A stretch of DNA of 33,793 bases from JACQKD01 sp964614265. GTDB taxonomy: Bacteria > Patescibacteriota > Minisyncoccia > Phycocordibacterales > UBA918. The translations under genes were made by a program, and so were the position numbers. The stretch spans positions 1 to 33,793 of the forward strand of contig CAZTKT010000004.1 in assembly GCA_964614265.1 (NCBI GenBank), written 5' to 3'. The stretch's first letter is position 1. Each line of letters starts with the position of its first letter. Shown here one piece after another: positions 16,407 to 23,610 of this stretch. The notes under the pieces were generated by a model, which was given only the letters and a program-made list of their open reading frames with translations, was not told the DNA's origin and made no database searches.

Positions 16407-16994
16407 TCACCGCCAAGGAATGTCATACGCCATAAACTCAGGAAGTAATTTCTGTCCGTACAATAAGCGTGAAATTACTTCGGCATGACTTAGTGCTCCC
16501 GTTAACGCGTTGTGTGGCATTGGTTCAGATGGAATGCCACAGTAACGAAGTATCGCGTCAAGATCTAGTGCCGAATGGTGCTTCTCGATCGGTACCACAC
16601 CCCCATGCACGATCAAATGCATGCAACAGAGTGTGTGCGTATCAATAGTCCGATATGCGAGATCATCTTCAAACCCACCTCGTTCTGCAGCAGCTTTTAT
16701 AAAATCACGATCAAAGGATACATTTTGGCCAGCCAACGTTCGATCATCTGCTTCATATACCCACGAGAGCAGTGCCCGTACCACCTCTGCCTCAGTACGT
16801 CTCTGTGGATCAGTCACCTCGGCTTCAGAAAAGCCTGTAATCGCGAGTGATTCGTCGGAAATATGAGCACCGTCCCATATCCTACACTCCTCATAGAATT
16901 GACGCGTCGGATTAGCACAGTCAACCGCGCCTACCGAGACAATCGAATGTTTTGCATAGTTGGTCCCTGACGCCTCCACATCAATCGCGATCAT
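16407..16994 (-). CDS. DEDD-family 3'-5' exonuclease (DnaQ/RNase T-like)
   Basis: The fold and most metal ligands of DnaQ-like exonucleases are visible: D5 and E7 in IAIDVEAS, D95 in GQNVSFDRDF, and H161 in PMPHNALTGA. The final aspartate expected five residues after that histidine is a glycine (G166), so one of the four acidic ligands appears missing unless the alignment is shifted. At 195 residues it is a single-domain protein that could process RNA or DNA ends. It has its own promoter, with -10 TATGCT (17001-17006) ending 6 bases before the ATG. A 10-base inverted repeat (16442-16481) lies in its 3' codons. Confidence 0.85.
   Translation of the reverse strand: MIAIDVEASGTNYAKHSIVSVGAVDCANPTRQFYEECRIWDGAHISDESLAITGFSEAEVTDPQRRTEAEVVRALLSWVYEADDRTLAGQNVSFDRDFIKAAAERGGFEDDLAYRTIDTHTLCCMHLIVHGGVVPIEKHHSALDLDAILRYCGIPSEPMPHNALTGALSHAEVISRLLYGQKLLPEFMAYDIPWR
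16442..16481. repeat. Inverted repeat in the 3' end of the exonuclease gene
   Basis: GAAGTAATTT (16442-16451) and AAATTACTTC (16472-16481) are exact reverse complements separated by 20 bases. They lie in the coding region close to the stop and could form an RNA stem, but AT-rich arms make chance more likely than for the pepA and scpB repeats. Confidence 0.6.
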
Positions 16995-17000
16995 GTCCCT

Positions 17001-17006
17001 AGCATA
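17001..17006 (-). promoter_or_regulatory. -10 element of the exonuclease gene
   Basis: Minus-strand TATGCT ends 6 bases before ATG 16994, so the A of the start codon would be at or next to +1. No TGn extension is present. Confidence 0.5.
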
Positions 17007-17020
17007 CTATTTCTCTAGTG

Positions 17021-17278
17021 CTATGCCTTTGGTTTCGTCTCACGAGTAGTGGGGTGCGAAAAGAACCGATGCAATCGATCACGTATTTGTGCAAATTGAA
17101 CATAGCGGACACAATATCGATCAAAGTGTTTTGACAGCCACAAAGAATCAAGTGAGAGCAAGTAGAGGCCAAAAATAATCAGCACCAAACCCGGTACCAG
17201 CGGAAGTATCAATCCGAACACACCGGAAGCGCAGAGCGCCGTTCCTCCCGTTCTTCGTGCTAGTGTACGTAATGACAT
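17021..17278 (-). CDS. Small two-helix membrane protein, PGPGW/DUF454-like
   Basis: This 85-residue protein has a hydrophobic hairpin (about 12-48) with a Pro-Gly turn, GVFGLILPLVPGLVLIIFGLYLLSLDS, which resembles the PGPGW and YbaN/DUF454 families of inner-membrane proteins. A basic C-terminal tail (RDRLHRFF through TKPKA) is probably cytosolic. The family has no well-established function. It ends 26 bases before the exonuclease ATG on the same strand, but that gene has its own -10 element, so a shared transcript is only possible. Confidence 0.75.
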   Translation of the reverse strand: MSLRTLARRTGGTALCASGVFGLILPLVPGLVLIIFGLYLLSLDSLWLSKHFDRYCVRYVQFAQIRDRLHRFFSHPTTRETKPKA

Positions 17279-17300
17279 AGTAAGTGATTCCAGACTACCT

Positions 17301-17358
17301 ATTCACCACAAAGGCGCCTCTCCTGCCAGATCCACTGTGTTCCGAGTTTGTGGTGAAT
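17301..17358. repeat. Intergenic inverted repeat (12-bp arms, 34-nt loop)
   Basis: ATTCACCACAAA (17301-17312) and TTTGTGGTGAAT (17347-17358) are exact complements. The loop read on the minus strand contains CTGGCAGGAG, close to CTGGCAGGGAG in the loop of the larger inverted repeat at 29827-29896. It lies between two minus-strand genes and has no T tract. Confidence 0.7.
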
Positions 17359-17422
17359 TGATATATCTCATGTGAGTATACACTACCCTCTCTCATATCC
17401 ACATTCGTCGCGTGACTGCTGT

Positions 17423-17905
17423 TCATATCCCCTTACAATTACTCGCAGGGGCATACCCAGCCGCAGCTGCCTCTTCTTTTGAAGAAAACCAAATTTTATT
17501 TTTTTCGGCGATGCGTGCGGCACCCGAACACCAAGGCAGATGGTACTTCGTACCATTTTTTGAAGCGACATATTTCTTTTCACTTGTGGTCGCTACTTTC
17601 GGCGTAGACGTTGCGGTATGGATTTTAGGTGAAGAAGTGCCCACCGTGGTCTCTCGTGTCTCTGCTGGAGCGGGTGCTTGCACATCTGCCTGCTCAACAC
17701 TCGCAGACATGCCATTCTCTAAAATGTGCGGGGTGACTGCCTGCACCTCTCCATGAGATTGCACCGAGAGTCGTCCCAACCCGAACGAAATCACGCCAAT
17801 AAGAAGCATCAGAAGTGCCGAAAACAAGTCACGATCCACAAGCACCCGTCGCAGTGCGGACTTGATTTTATCGCGTCTATCTAGTATAGTCTCTCCCATA
17901 TACAT
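17423..17905 (-). CDS. Membrane-anchored protein with Ada-type metal-binding-like domain
   Basis: An N-terminal basic segment and one membrane helix (about 28-47) lead to a Thr/Ser/Pro/Ala-rich linker (48-108) and a C-terminal domain of about 50 residues. That domain (YVASKNGTKYHLPWC, then NKIWFSS, EEAAAAGY and SNC) has the pattern of Ada zinc-binding-like modules often found outside the cell in nucleases and wall proteins, with H122, C126 and C157 as possible ligands. The function is unknown; the layout suggests a surface-exposed binding module. Divergent from rpmA, with overlapping -10 elements between them. Starts at ATG 17905; a second in-frame ATG lies two codons later. Confidence 0.7.
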   Translation of the reverse strand: MYMGETILDRRDKIKSALRRVLVDRDLFSALLMLLIGVISFGLGRLSVQSHGEVQAVTPHILENGMSASVEQADVQAPAPAETRETTVGTSSPKIHTATSTPKVATTSEKKYVASKNGTKYHLPWCSGAARIAEKNKIWFSSKEEAAAAGYAPASNCKGI

Positions 17906-17923
17906 CGGCGGTTCACTGAACCG

Positions 17924-17955
17924 TATTATACACGAAGTAACCGCAATTATGTCAA
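17924..17955. promoter_or_regulatory. Divergent promoter pair with overlapping -10 elements
   Basis: Plus strand: TATTAT (17924-17929), 19 bases before the rpmA ATG. Minus strand: perfect TATAAT (17925-17930), 19 bases before ATG 17905, with a perfect TTGACA (17950-17955 on the plus strand as TGTCAA) at a 19-base spacing. The two -10 boxes share five bases, so RNA polymerase could serve only one gene at a time. Confidence 0.5.
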
Positions 17956-18230
17956 CAAAAAAAGCTGGTGGATCAGCAAAAAACCTGCGTGATTCCCAAC
18001 CGAAATATCTCGGTATTAAACGTTCACAGGGAACCCTCGTAAAGGTGGGTGAAATCCTTGTGCGTCAACGTGGTACGCACATCATGCCGGGCACTCACGT
18101 ACGCGTCGGACGAGACCATACCCTCTTTGCGGTACAATCTGGTATTGTCTCCTTTAGGAACGTGCGAAAAACTCATTTCGATGGAAAAACTATCGTGAAG
18201 AAGGCCGTAAGTGTAACAACTGCATCATAG
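17949..18230 (+). CDS. rpmA: Large ribosomal subunit protein bL27
   Basis: bL27 sits near the peptidyl transferase centre of the 50S subunit. The N-terminus STKKAGGSAKNLRDSQPKYL and the core GTHIMPGTHVRVGRDHTLFA are diagnostic. The start is ATG 17949 (93 residues); open sequence upstream of it is not part of the protein. The gene stands alone: rplU, normally directly upstream, is not in the window, and the neighbour on the left is divergent. Confidence 0.95.
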   Translation: MSTKKAGGSAKNLRDSQPKYLGIKRSQGTLVKVGEILVRQRGTHIMPGTHVRVGRDHTLFAVQSGIVSFRNVRKTHFDGKTIVKKAVSVTTAS

Positions 18231-18295
18231 ACACGACCCAAAAAAGACACTTAATTTAACACGAACTAGCGAGCGCAGGGTACAACGATATGCGG

Positions 18296-18301
18296 TATAC
18301 T
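18296..18301 (+). promoter_or_regulatory. -10 element of the transglutaminase-like gene
   Basis: TATACT ends 7 bases before ATG 18309, again predicting a leaderless mRNA. There is no TGn extension. Confidence 0.5.
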
Positions 18302-18308
18302 ACCCCTC

Positions 18309-18926
18309 ATGAGACGCTTTCCATTTCCCACAGAACCAGCATTCGCCGTCTTTAGTGCACTTACCGAGCCGGCAGATGTACAGGATTTCCTTAATACAAT
18401 ACCGATGGACCAGCCGACACCGACAGACAGCTGTCGTTCCCCTCGTGAGACGCTCCGATATGGACGCACTGCTTGTTTTGAAGGCGCACTCCTCGCCGCC
18501 TCCGCACTGTGGTACCACGGACGAGCGCCACTCCTCTGTGATTTCGAGACGACGCCAGAGGATGAGCCCCATGTCATCGCACTCTTTCGCGAAGGACGCT
18601 ACTGGGGTGCAATCAGCAAGACCAATCACAGCGTCTTGCGCTTCCGCGATCCCGTGTATGCAAGCGTGCGTGAGCTCGTCATGTCATATTTTCACGAATA
18701 TATTCTCGATACCGGAAAGAAAACCCTCCGGAGGTTTTCAAAAGAGCCGTTCTCTCTGCTTGATTTTGACGACGAGTGGCTGATCACCGAAGAGCCCGTG
18801 TGGGGTGTCCATGATGATCTTGCACATGCGCCACATCAGCATATCGCGCCACGACACATCAGTGAACACCTCCGCCTCGCTGAACCAATCGAAATTCAGG
18901 CAGGAAAAATCATTCAGTGGGGGTGA
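18309..18926 (+). CDS. Transglutaminase-like cysteine-protease-fold protein, function unknown
   Basis: The 205-residue soluble protein has a pattern seen in transglutaminase-like folds: a cysteine at the start of a helix (RTACFEGALLAAS, C56) and a later histidine (DEPHVIALF, H88), then WGAISKTNHSVLRFRDPVY (99-117) with N106, H107 and D114 and a SYFHEY motif (126-131). No signal peptide is present. The C-terminal part is His-rich around 170-190 (DLAHAPHQHIAPRH). I recognise the motif order from unannotated bacterial proteins but no characterised member. Peptidase, amidase or acyl-transfer activity would be a guess. It has its own promoter and faces the next gene across 33 bases. Confidence 0.7.
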   Translation: MRRFPFPTEPAFAVFSALTEPADVQDFLNTIPMDQPTPTDSCRSPRETLRYGRTACFEGALLAASALWYHGRAPLLCDFETTPEDEPHVIALFREGRYWGAISKTNHSVLRFRDPVYASVRELVMSYFHEYILDTGKKTLRRFSKEPFSLLDFDDEWLITEEPVWGVHDDLAHAPHQHIAPRHISEHLRLAEPIEIQAGKIIQWG

Positions 18927-18959
18927 GACCAGTCTGCATTCTGGTTCAAAACCAAGCGA

Positions 18960-19346
18960 CTACAACGAAAGACACCCACGAGCACTGAACATTTCAGATA
19001 CGGTCGGTACCGCTCCTTTTTTTATTTCTGCGACTCTCGTTGTGCCAAGTATGCTCACAAAACACGCTTCCTGCGCAGGGGCGATCGAAGATGGCAGTGC
19101 TGAAGGGTTGATCCCGATAGTCTCTAGTGCCTTTTTCTGTGCTTCAGTGAGACCACTTCCCTGTGGGCTCGTCGTCGCCTGTAGCCTTGTGGTTGTCGCC
19201 GTGGTTGTGGTGGTTGATTGAGATGAGCCAAAAAAGAGGGGTTTCAAATGGAATGGGTCTGCAATGACAAAATACGCAATACCAATCAGCAAGATGAAGA
19301 ATATCACCCCCAACGTGACAAAAAAACCGAAAAGTACTTTTTTCAT
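18960..19346 (-). CDS. Anchored small protein of Parcubacteria type, function unknown
   Basis: One N-terminal membrane helix (about 5-28), a Thr/Ser-rich linker (41-60, TTTTTATTTRLQATT region) and a small C-terminal domain (about 65-128) with GLTEAQKKALETIGINPSAL and two cysteines (EACFVSIL and ARGCLSL) that could pair. The domain style is common in Parcubacteria genomes but has no assigned function. Its promoter ends 6 bases before the ATG. It is convergent with the transglutaminase-like gene and downstream of the signalling operon. Confidence 0.75.
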   Translation of the reverse strand: MKKVLFGFFVTLGVIFFILLIGIAYFVIADPFHLKPLFFGSSQSTTTTTATTTRLQATTSPQGSGLTEAQKKALETIGINPSALPSSIAPAQEACFVSILGTTRVAEIKKGAVPTVSEMFSARGCLSL

Positions 19347-19352
19347 GGGTAC

Positions 19353-19361
19353 ACTATAGCA
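19353..19361 (-). promoter_or_regulatory. Extended -10 promoter of the anchored small protein
   Basis: Minus-strand TGC plus TATAGT ends 6 bases before ATG 19346; leaderless spacing. Confidence 0.6.
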
Positions 19362-19439
19362 ACTACCGTCACTTCACATAATACAACACGCCATCCCCTG
19401 CCACCTAACAGAACGACATGACATATTTTTTACAGAGTA

Positions 19440-19823
19440 CTACGATCCCTTTACTGATTCAAAGATGTCCTCTATGCTGTGTGCAATAGAATCAAGTGAT
19501 TCATCGGATTTTACTATGTACCCTCGCACACCAAGTGCAACACCTTCACTGATCGTACCGAAGTTAGATAAGTTTGAAGTAATGAGGACAGGTACCTGTA
19601 CCTCTTCCTTTGTCCGCTCTCGCAACTGCTTCAGAAAACCCAGACCATCAAGTTTTGGCATATTGATATCGAGAACAATCAGATCGGGCTTCTCAGAAGA
19701 CGCCTTCTCAAGACCAACTTCACCATCACCTGCCAATACTATCTCATATGACAATGACCGCAACTTTTCCCCAAGTGTTTTTTGAAACACCACATCATCA
19801 TCAATAAGAAGAATTTTTTTCAT
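19440..19823 (-). CDS. Stand-alone response regulator receiver (CheY-like)
   Basis: A single receiver domain of 127 residues with no output domain. The acidic pocket is D8-D9, the phospho-acceptor D52 (VLDINMPKLDG), the switch residue T82 or S83 (LITSN) and the conserved K105 (YIVKSDES). It must act by protein contact or phosphotransfer rather than by binding DNA. It starts 30 bases after the stop of the histidine kinase and is its evident partner. Confidence 0.93.
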   Translation of the reverse strand: MKKILLIDDDVVFQKTLGEKLRSLSYEIVLAGDGEVGLEKASSEKPDLIVLDINMPKLDGLGFLKQLRERTKEEVQVPVLITSNLSNFGTISEGVALGVRGYIVKSDESLDSIAHSIEDIFESVKGS

Positions 19824-19853
19824 AGGTATGTTGGGTGAATTATGAGTATATCG

Positions 19854-21602
19854 CTACAATGGTACCACAAAGAAGAATGCGCTCCCAACGCCAGCCTGTG
19901 ATGCGACACCAATTGAGCCACCATGTGCCTCCACAATACCCTTTGCAATCGCAAGTCCGAGCCCAGTGCCTTTTACACCTGTTTGGGAGGTAGTATCAAG
20001 CTGTTTAAACTTCGTGAAGAGCTCTTTTATCTGGGCCTCTGTTATGCCCGCACCCGTATCAGAAACAACGACTACAACAGATGCTGGAGTACTTGTGAAT
20101 GGTTCTTCAGGGAGTGGGACGCTCGGCTGTGCTGGAAGAGCGGCTAGTTCATCACTGATATGCTCGCCAGTGGTATGCGCAAGAACCAATATTTCGATGG
20201 CACCACCCGCTTTCGTAAACTTCAGTGCGTTTGAAATAAGATTGTTTAACACCTGCTTGATAGTAGCCTGATCTATCGGCACCAGTGCAGGAAGTGACTT
20301 ATCATACGTGACATGAAATGTAAGCTTTGCATCAGTAGCGCTCGGTTTGAAAAAATCAATTCTATTGTCTATCACTGCCTTGATGTCGGTTGGCTCCTTT
20401 TTTACCTCAAACTTCCCTGCCTCGAGTTTGGAGATATCAAGGATGTCATTGACAAGTGCAAGCATGCCCATACTATCGGTACTAATCATGCGAATATACT
20501 CATCGAAATCTTTTTTCTGAAGTTTTTTTCTGCCCCCACGAAGCAATTCACTAATTTTGTTAATCCCCGACAGTGGCGTACGCAACTCGTGCACAATCAT
20601 GGAGGTAAATTGCTCACGGATTTGTTCAATCGAACGCTCGGCAGTCACATCGTGAAAGATTACGACACCACCACCCACCGTCGCATCACCAGGAACTCCA
20701 GACAAATTGGTCGTCACCGGAAATACAAAAATCTGGTAGAACTTGTCTCGTATTAAAACATCCTCTGACTTAAAAGGCTTGTTCAGCTTTACGCTCTCTT
20801 CAAGTTTGCCACGGATGTCAAACTTGCCTTCGAGATTATCAATAAAATCGAAGATGGTGATACCTTCTTTTGTTGGTTGCCCAATGATCGCTCGCGCACT
20901 TGGATTTACCACCATGATACGGTAATCAATATCGGTCATAACCACACCGTCGGCCATACTTTCTACCATCGCGTTCACTTTTGCCTGCTCAGTCTTAACA
21001 ACACTTTGGAGACTGGTCACCGCCTTAGACGCCTGTTGAATAATCTTATAAAGGATCGTCATTTCCTCCTCCTTGTAGAGACCAGTCTTGGTATCCGCAA
21101 CCGTCAACACACCTACCACTTTCTCGGCAATCACGAGCGGAATGTTGAAGAATGATCGCACCGGTTCATCAAGTTCCTCGATAATGATTGCACCGGAGAC
21201 AATATCCTTGATGTCTTTCTTATTCAGCTCTCGATCAAGGAGCGCGGAGAGCGAGCCTATCATGCGATCCTTGATGTCGTTGACAAATCGCTGATGCACC
21301 GAACGCTCAAGGTGAATCTTGAAAATAAGCTTTTCGGGACCCAAAAGCATGTACGAGACCGCGGAGTAATCGATGAATTGATGGAGTGAGTTAATGATGA
21401 TATCAATGATCTGTTGGACATCGAGTGAATAGCCGATCCGATCCCCCAATTCCTTGAGAATAGCAAGCTCATACATTCTTCTGCTGATGTCTTGCTCTCG
21501 CTTTTCGAGGACATGTTTTGCTTTACGATCCTTGATCCACAAGAATATACTGGCAACCACACCGCCAATCGCGAGGAGAACAGCTATGACCGTAAGTAGC
21601 AT
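19854..21602 (-). CDS. Hybrid-free sensor histidine kinase (TM-GAF-PAS-HisKA-HATPase)
   Basis: Domain order in the 582 residues: one membrane helix (3-24), a GAF-like domain (about 45-195), a PAS domain (about 205-325, MADGVVMTDIDYRIMVVNPSA), a HisKA dimerisation domain with the phospho-acceptor H338 (VHELRTPLSGI), and a HATPase domain with N box NNLISNALKFT, G1 VSDTGAGI and G2 GTGLGLAI. There is no extracellular sensor domain, so signals must come from the cytosol or from the multi-helix membrane protein encoded just upstream. A proline-rich insert lies in the ATPase domain (about 485-510). The receiver gene follows in the same operon. Confidence 0.94.
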   Translation of the reverse strand: MLLTVIAVLLAIGGVVASIFLWIKDRKAKHVLEKREQDISRRMYELAILKELGDRIGYSLDVQQIIDIIINSLHQFIDYSAVSYMLLGPEKLIFKIHLERSVHQRFVNDIKDRMIGSLSALLDRELNKKDIKDIVSGAIIIEELDEPVRSFFNIPLVIAEKVVGVLTVADTKTGLYKEEEMTILYKIIQQASKAVTSLQSVVKTEQAKVNAMVESMADGVVMTDIDYRIMVVNPSARAIIGQPTKEGITIFDFIDNLEGKFDIRGKLEESVKLNKPFKSEDVLIRDKFYQIFVFPVTTNLSGVPGDATVGGGVVIFHDVTAERSIEQIREQFTSMIVHELRTPLSGINKISELLRGGRKKLQKKDFDEYIRMISTDSMGMLALVNDILDISKLEAGKFEVKKEPTDIKAVIDNRIDFFKPSATDAKLTFHVTYDKSLPALVPIDQATIKQVLNNLISNALKFTKAGGAIEILVLAHTTGEHISDELAALPAQPSVPLPEEPFTSTPASVVVVVSDTGAGITEAQIKELFTKFKQLDTTSQTGVKGTGLGLAIAKGIVEAHGGSIGVASQAGVGSAFFFVVPL

Positions 21603-21642
21603 TTTTGTGGAGAAACTAGAGAACGTTTAGTAGAAACTATCG

Positions 21643-22380
21643 TTATGCAGGAACGGCCATTTGTGCTTGCGGTGCTTGCCCGGCCTTCAAACGCATAGCC
21701 GCCATGATAACTGCAACCGCCGCAATAGTAAGAAATATTTTTTCCACGCCCTCGCCAGTATCACTCGTCACATCTACCACCTTCCAACTTTCAAAGAGTA
21801 ATTCCCAGAAATGTTGGACACCCAGTGCCCATAGCGCAATGACCATTGGATCTGCCACCGCGCGACCAATCTGACCAAGATCTTTCTTTGCAACAAGCAA
21901 ATACGAACCCGTAAATCCAGCAAGCATGAACGCAAGGAAATGGTGTAATCCGAGCTGCGCAAGCGGTGAGGCAACGTACGCATTCACGATTGGTTCTGAC
22001 ATATTTGGGATAAGAAAGACAATCGCTACGACAGCAAGCGCACATATACCCCATGTCCGCTCTTTGCCTATCGCTCCCCCTTGTTCTGTTGCCCCCAATC
22101 CCACAAGTGCACGGAACGCAAGAAAATAGGACCCAACTGCAAGATAGAACAGAAGATGCCACCAGATATCGACTGAATCATCTGCGATACTAAAGAAGTC
22201 GGCACCGAGCTTCTGAAAAACGGTCACCGCAAAGAAGACCCCGGTACCAATGGTGACATATGTAAAAATGGACCCGAGTGCAGACGCGCCAAATCTCCGC
22301 GCAACCTGTGCGATCATGATTGTCGCGATCAAGAATCCCAGCGAGGACACATAGTACCCGAGTAAAATAAGTGATTCCAT
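21643..22380 (-). CDS. Multi-pass membrane protein of the signalling operon (about 7 helices)
   Basis: The 245-residue protein has about seven hydrophobic segments, a short helix-starting N-terminus (MESLILLGYYVSSLGFL) and a cytosolic Ala/Gln-rich tail. Histidines in or near helices (WWHLLFY, LGLHHFLAF, GVQHFWELLF) could bind a metal or heme, but no characterised family is recognised. It lies 8 bases after the small upstream gene and 40 bases before the kinase gene. The kinase lacks an external sensor, so a sensory or signal-relay role for this protein is a reasonable inference, comparable to 7TM sensor modules that are fused to kinases elsewhere. Confidence 0.7.
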   Translation of the reverse strand: MESLILLGYYVSSLGFLIATIMIAQVARRFGASALGSIFTYVTIGTGVFFAVTVFQKLGADFFSIADDSVDIWWHLLFYLAVGSYFLAFRALVGLGATEQGGAIGKERTWGICALAVVAIVFLIPNMSEPIVNAYVASPLAQLGLHHFLAFMLAGFTGSYLLVAKKDLGQIGRAVADPMVIALWALGVQHFWELLFESWKVVDVTSDTGEGVEKIFLTIAAVAVIMAAMRLKAGQAPQAQMAVPA

Positions 22381-22388
22381 ATGTATAA

Positions 22389-22688
22389 TTACTTAGTAAT
22401 ATTGATGTTTGGGTACTTTGCAAAGATCGAGCCCAATGCATTTTTTACAATCTGGCCAGAGAGCTCTACATACTGGTCAACAAGATTTTGTAAGGTCTCC
22501 GAAGGATTAACCCCGACACCTGTCACCTTCCCATCATTGTCTACCATTAGCCCGCTTACACTGCGTGCTTTGAGAATGGCAATCTCAGGACCAAGAATCA
22601 CTGATTGTTTTTTGATAATCTCACTGATCAACGCCATGTATTGTTGCGTGTCTTCCATATAGTGTGTTACTGACGAGTAAGCATCCAA
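22389..22688 (-). CDS. Small soluble protein, first gene of the signalling operon, function unknown
   Basis: This is a 99-residue protein (or 89 residues from the ATG at 22658) without membrane helices or cysteines. It has a helical start (YMALISEIIKKQSVILGPEI), a compact middle with LMVDNDGKVTGVGVNP, and a C-terminal helix (NLVDQYVELSGQIVKNAL). It is too short for a PAS domain and matches no family that I recognise. Tight linkage to the membrane protein, kinase and receiver suggests a regulatory or ligand-binding partner. The start is uncertain: TGCTACCAT lies 14 bases before ATG 22688 and is only a weak promoter. Confidence 0.65.
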   Translation of the reverse strand: MDAYSSVTHYMEDTQQYMALISEIIKKQSVILGPEIAILKARSVSGLMVDNDGKVTGVGVNPSETLQNLVDQYVELSGQIVKNALGSIFAKYPNINITK

Positions 22689-22892
22689 CCCTACTAGGAT
22701 GGTAGCACCCTGCGTAATACGATGATAGAGATACCCTGTTGATTACCCTATACCCCCCACGCCCCCTAGATCACTTTCAAGTAATCAGGTGTTGCAATTA
22801 ATTATTGAACTTAGGAGATTCCCTCTCGTGGGGCAGAAAGTCTGTATTGAGCATATAGTTTCCGACATATCCCCAGGCACACAGGAAGAGAA

Positions 22893-22901
22893 TGCTATAC
22901 T
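22893..22901 (+). promoter_or_regulatory. Extended -10 promoter of the PAP2-like gene
   Basis: TGCTATACT ends 9 bases before ATG 22911, identical in sequence and spacing to the promoter at 11205-11213. Confidence 0.6.
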
Positions 22902-22910
22902 ATTCGGCAC

Positions 22911-23576
22911 ATGCGTCACCTCTTACACCGAATCCCCCACACATTTGCCAAGGTATTTGTCTCAAAATTCTTCGTCGTGCATATTCTGGCAGTAGTACTC
23001 ACCTATCTCTTGGTCATGTCAGGATTTGATTGGTTCTATTTCACCTCGACTCAGATACCTACTCTACAAAAAATTCTCTTCCCCGCGATCGTTATCGGGG
23101 GCATCTTTCCCATCGTCGTCCCCCTCGTCATTGCACTCAATGCATACCTCCTCCCGAGCCGTATGTTGGCAGTAACGGCTTCCGCACTCGGTCAAGCTGC
23201 CGTACTAGGTATAGTCATTTCCTCACTCTATAAAGCATTCACCGGCAGAATCCAACCAGATATATTTAATGCCGTTATTGACGGTAGTCGTCAATTCCAA
23301 TTTGGCATTCTGAACCACGGCATCTTCTGGGGCTGGCCATCGTCACACACCACCATTGCGTTTGCTATGGCACTCACCGCATGTACTCTGTATCGCAAGA
23401 ATAAAACCTTGCGATTTCTTTTCTTCTGCTACGCTCTCTACATAGGCATCGGTGTCTCGACGAGTATCCATTGGTTTTCAGACATGGTGGCTGGGGCACT
23501 GATTGGCTCCGTGATTGGTGTTACCGTGGGCACATCGTTCCTGCATCTCATGAAAAAACGGACGGTCTCTTCATAA
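22911..23576 (+). CDS. PAP2-family membrane phosphatase-like protein, divergent
   Basis: The 221-residue, about 6-helix protein keeps parts of the PAP2 signature: K108 of motif 1 (KAFTGRIQP), PSSH (143-146) for motif 2, and H187 and D191 of motif 3 (SIHWFSDMVAG). The second basic residue of motif 1 is glutamine (Q115) and the motif 3 arginine is absent. Canonical members dephosphorylate undecaprenyl diphosphate or phosphatidate at the outer membrane face. Here the altered phosphate-binding residues make the substrate uncertain; a lipid-carrier recycling role for the wall pathway is possible. It has its own promoter and faces a DoxX-like gene. Confidence 0.8.
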   Translation: MRHLLHRIPHTFAKVFVSKFFVVHILAVVLTYLLVMSGFDWFYFTSTQIPTLQKILFPAIVIGGIFPIVVPLVIALNAYLLPSRMLAVTASALGQAAVLGIVISSLYKAFTGRIQPDIFNAVIDGSRQFQFGILNHGIFWGWPSSHTTIAFAMALTACTLYRKNKTLRFLFFCYALYIGIGVSTSIHWFSDMVAGALIGSVIGVTVGTSFLHLMKKRTVSS

Positions 23577-23610
23577 CACACCAATGGCAGTACGGACGAA
23601 CATCTTGATG

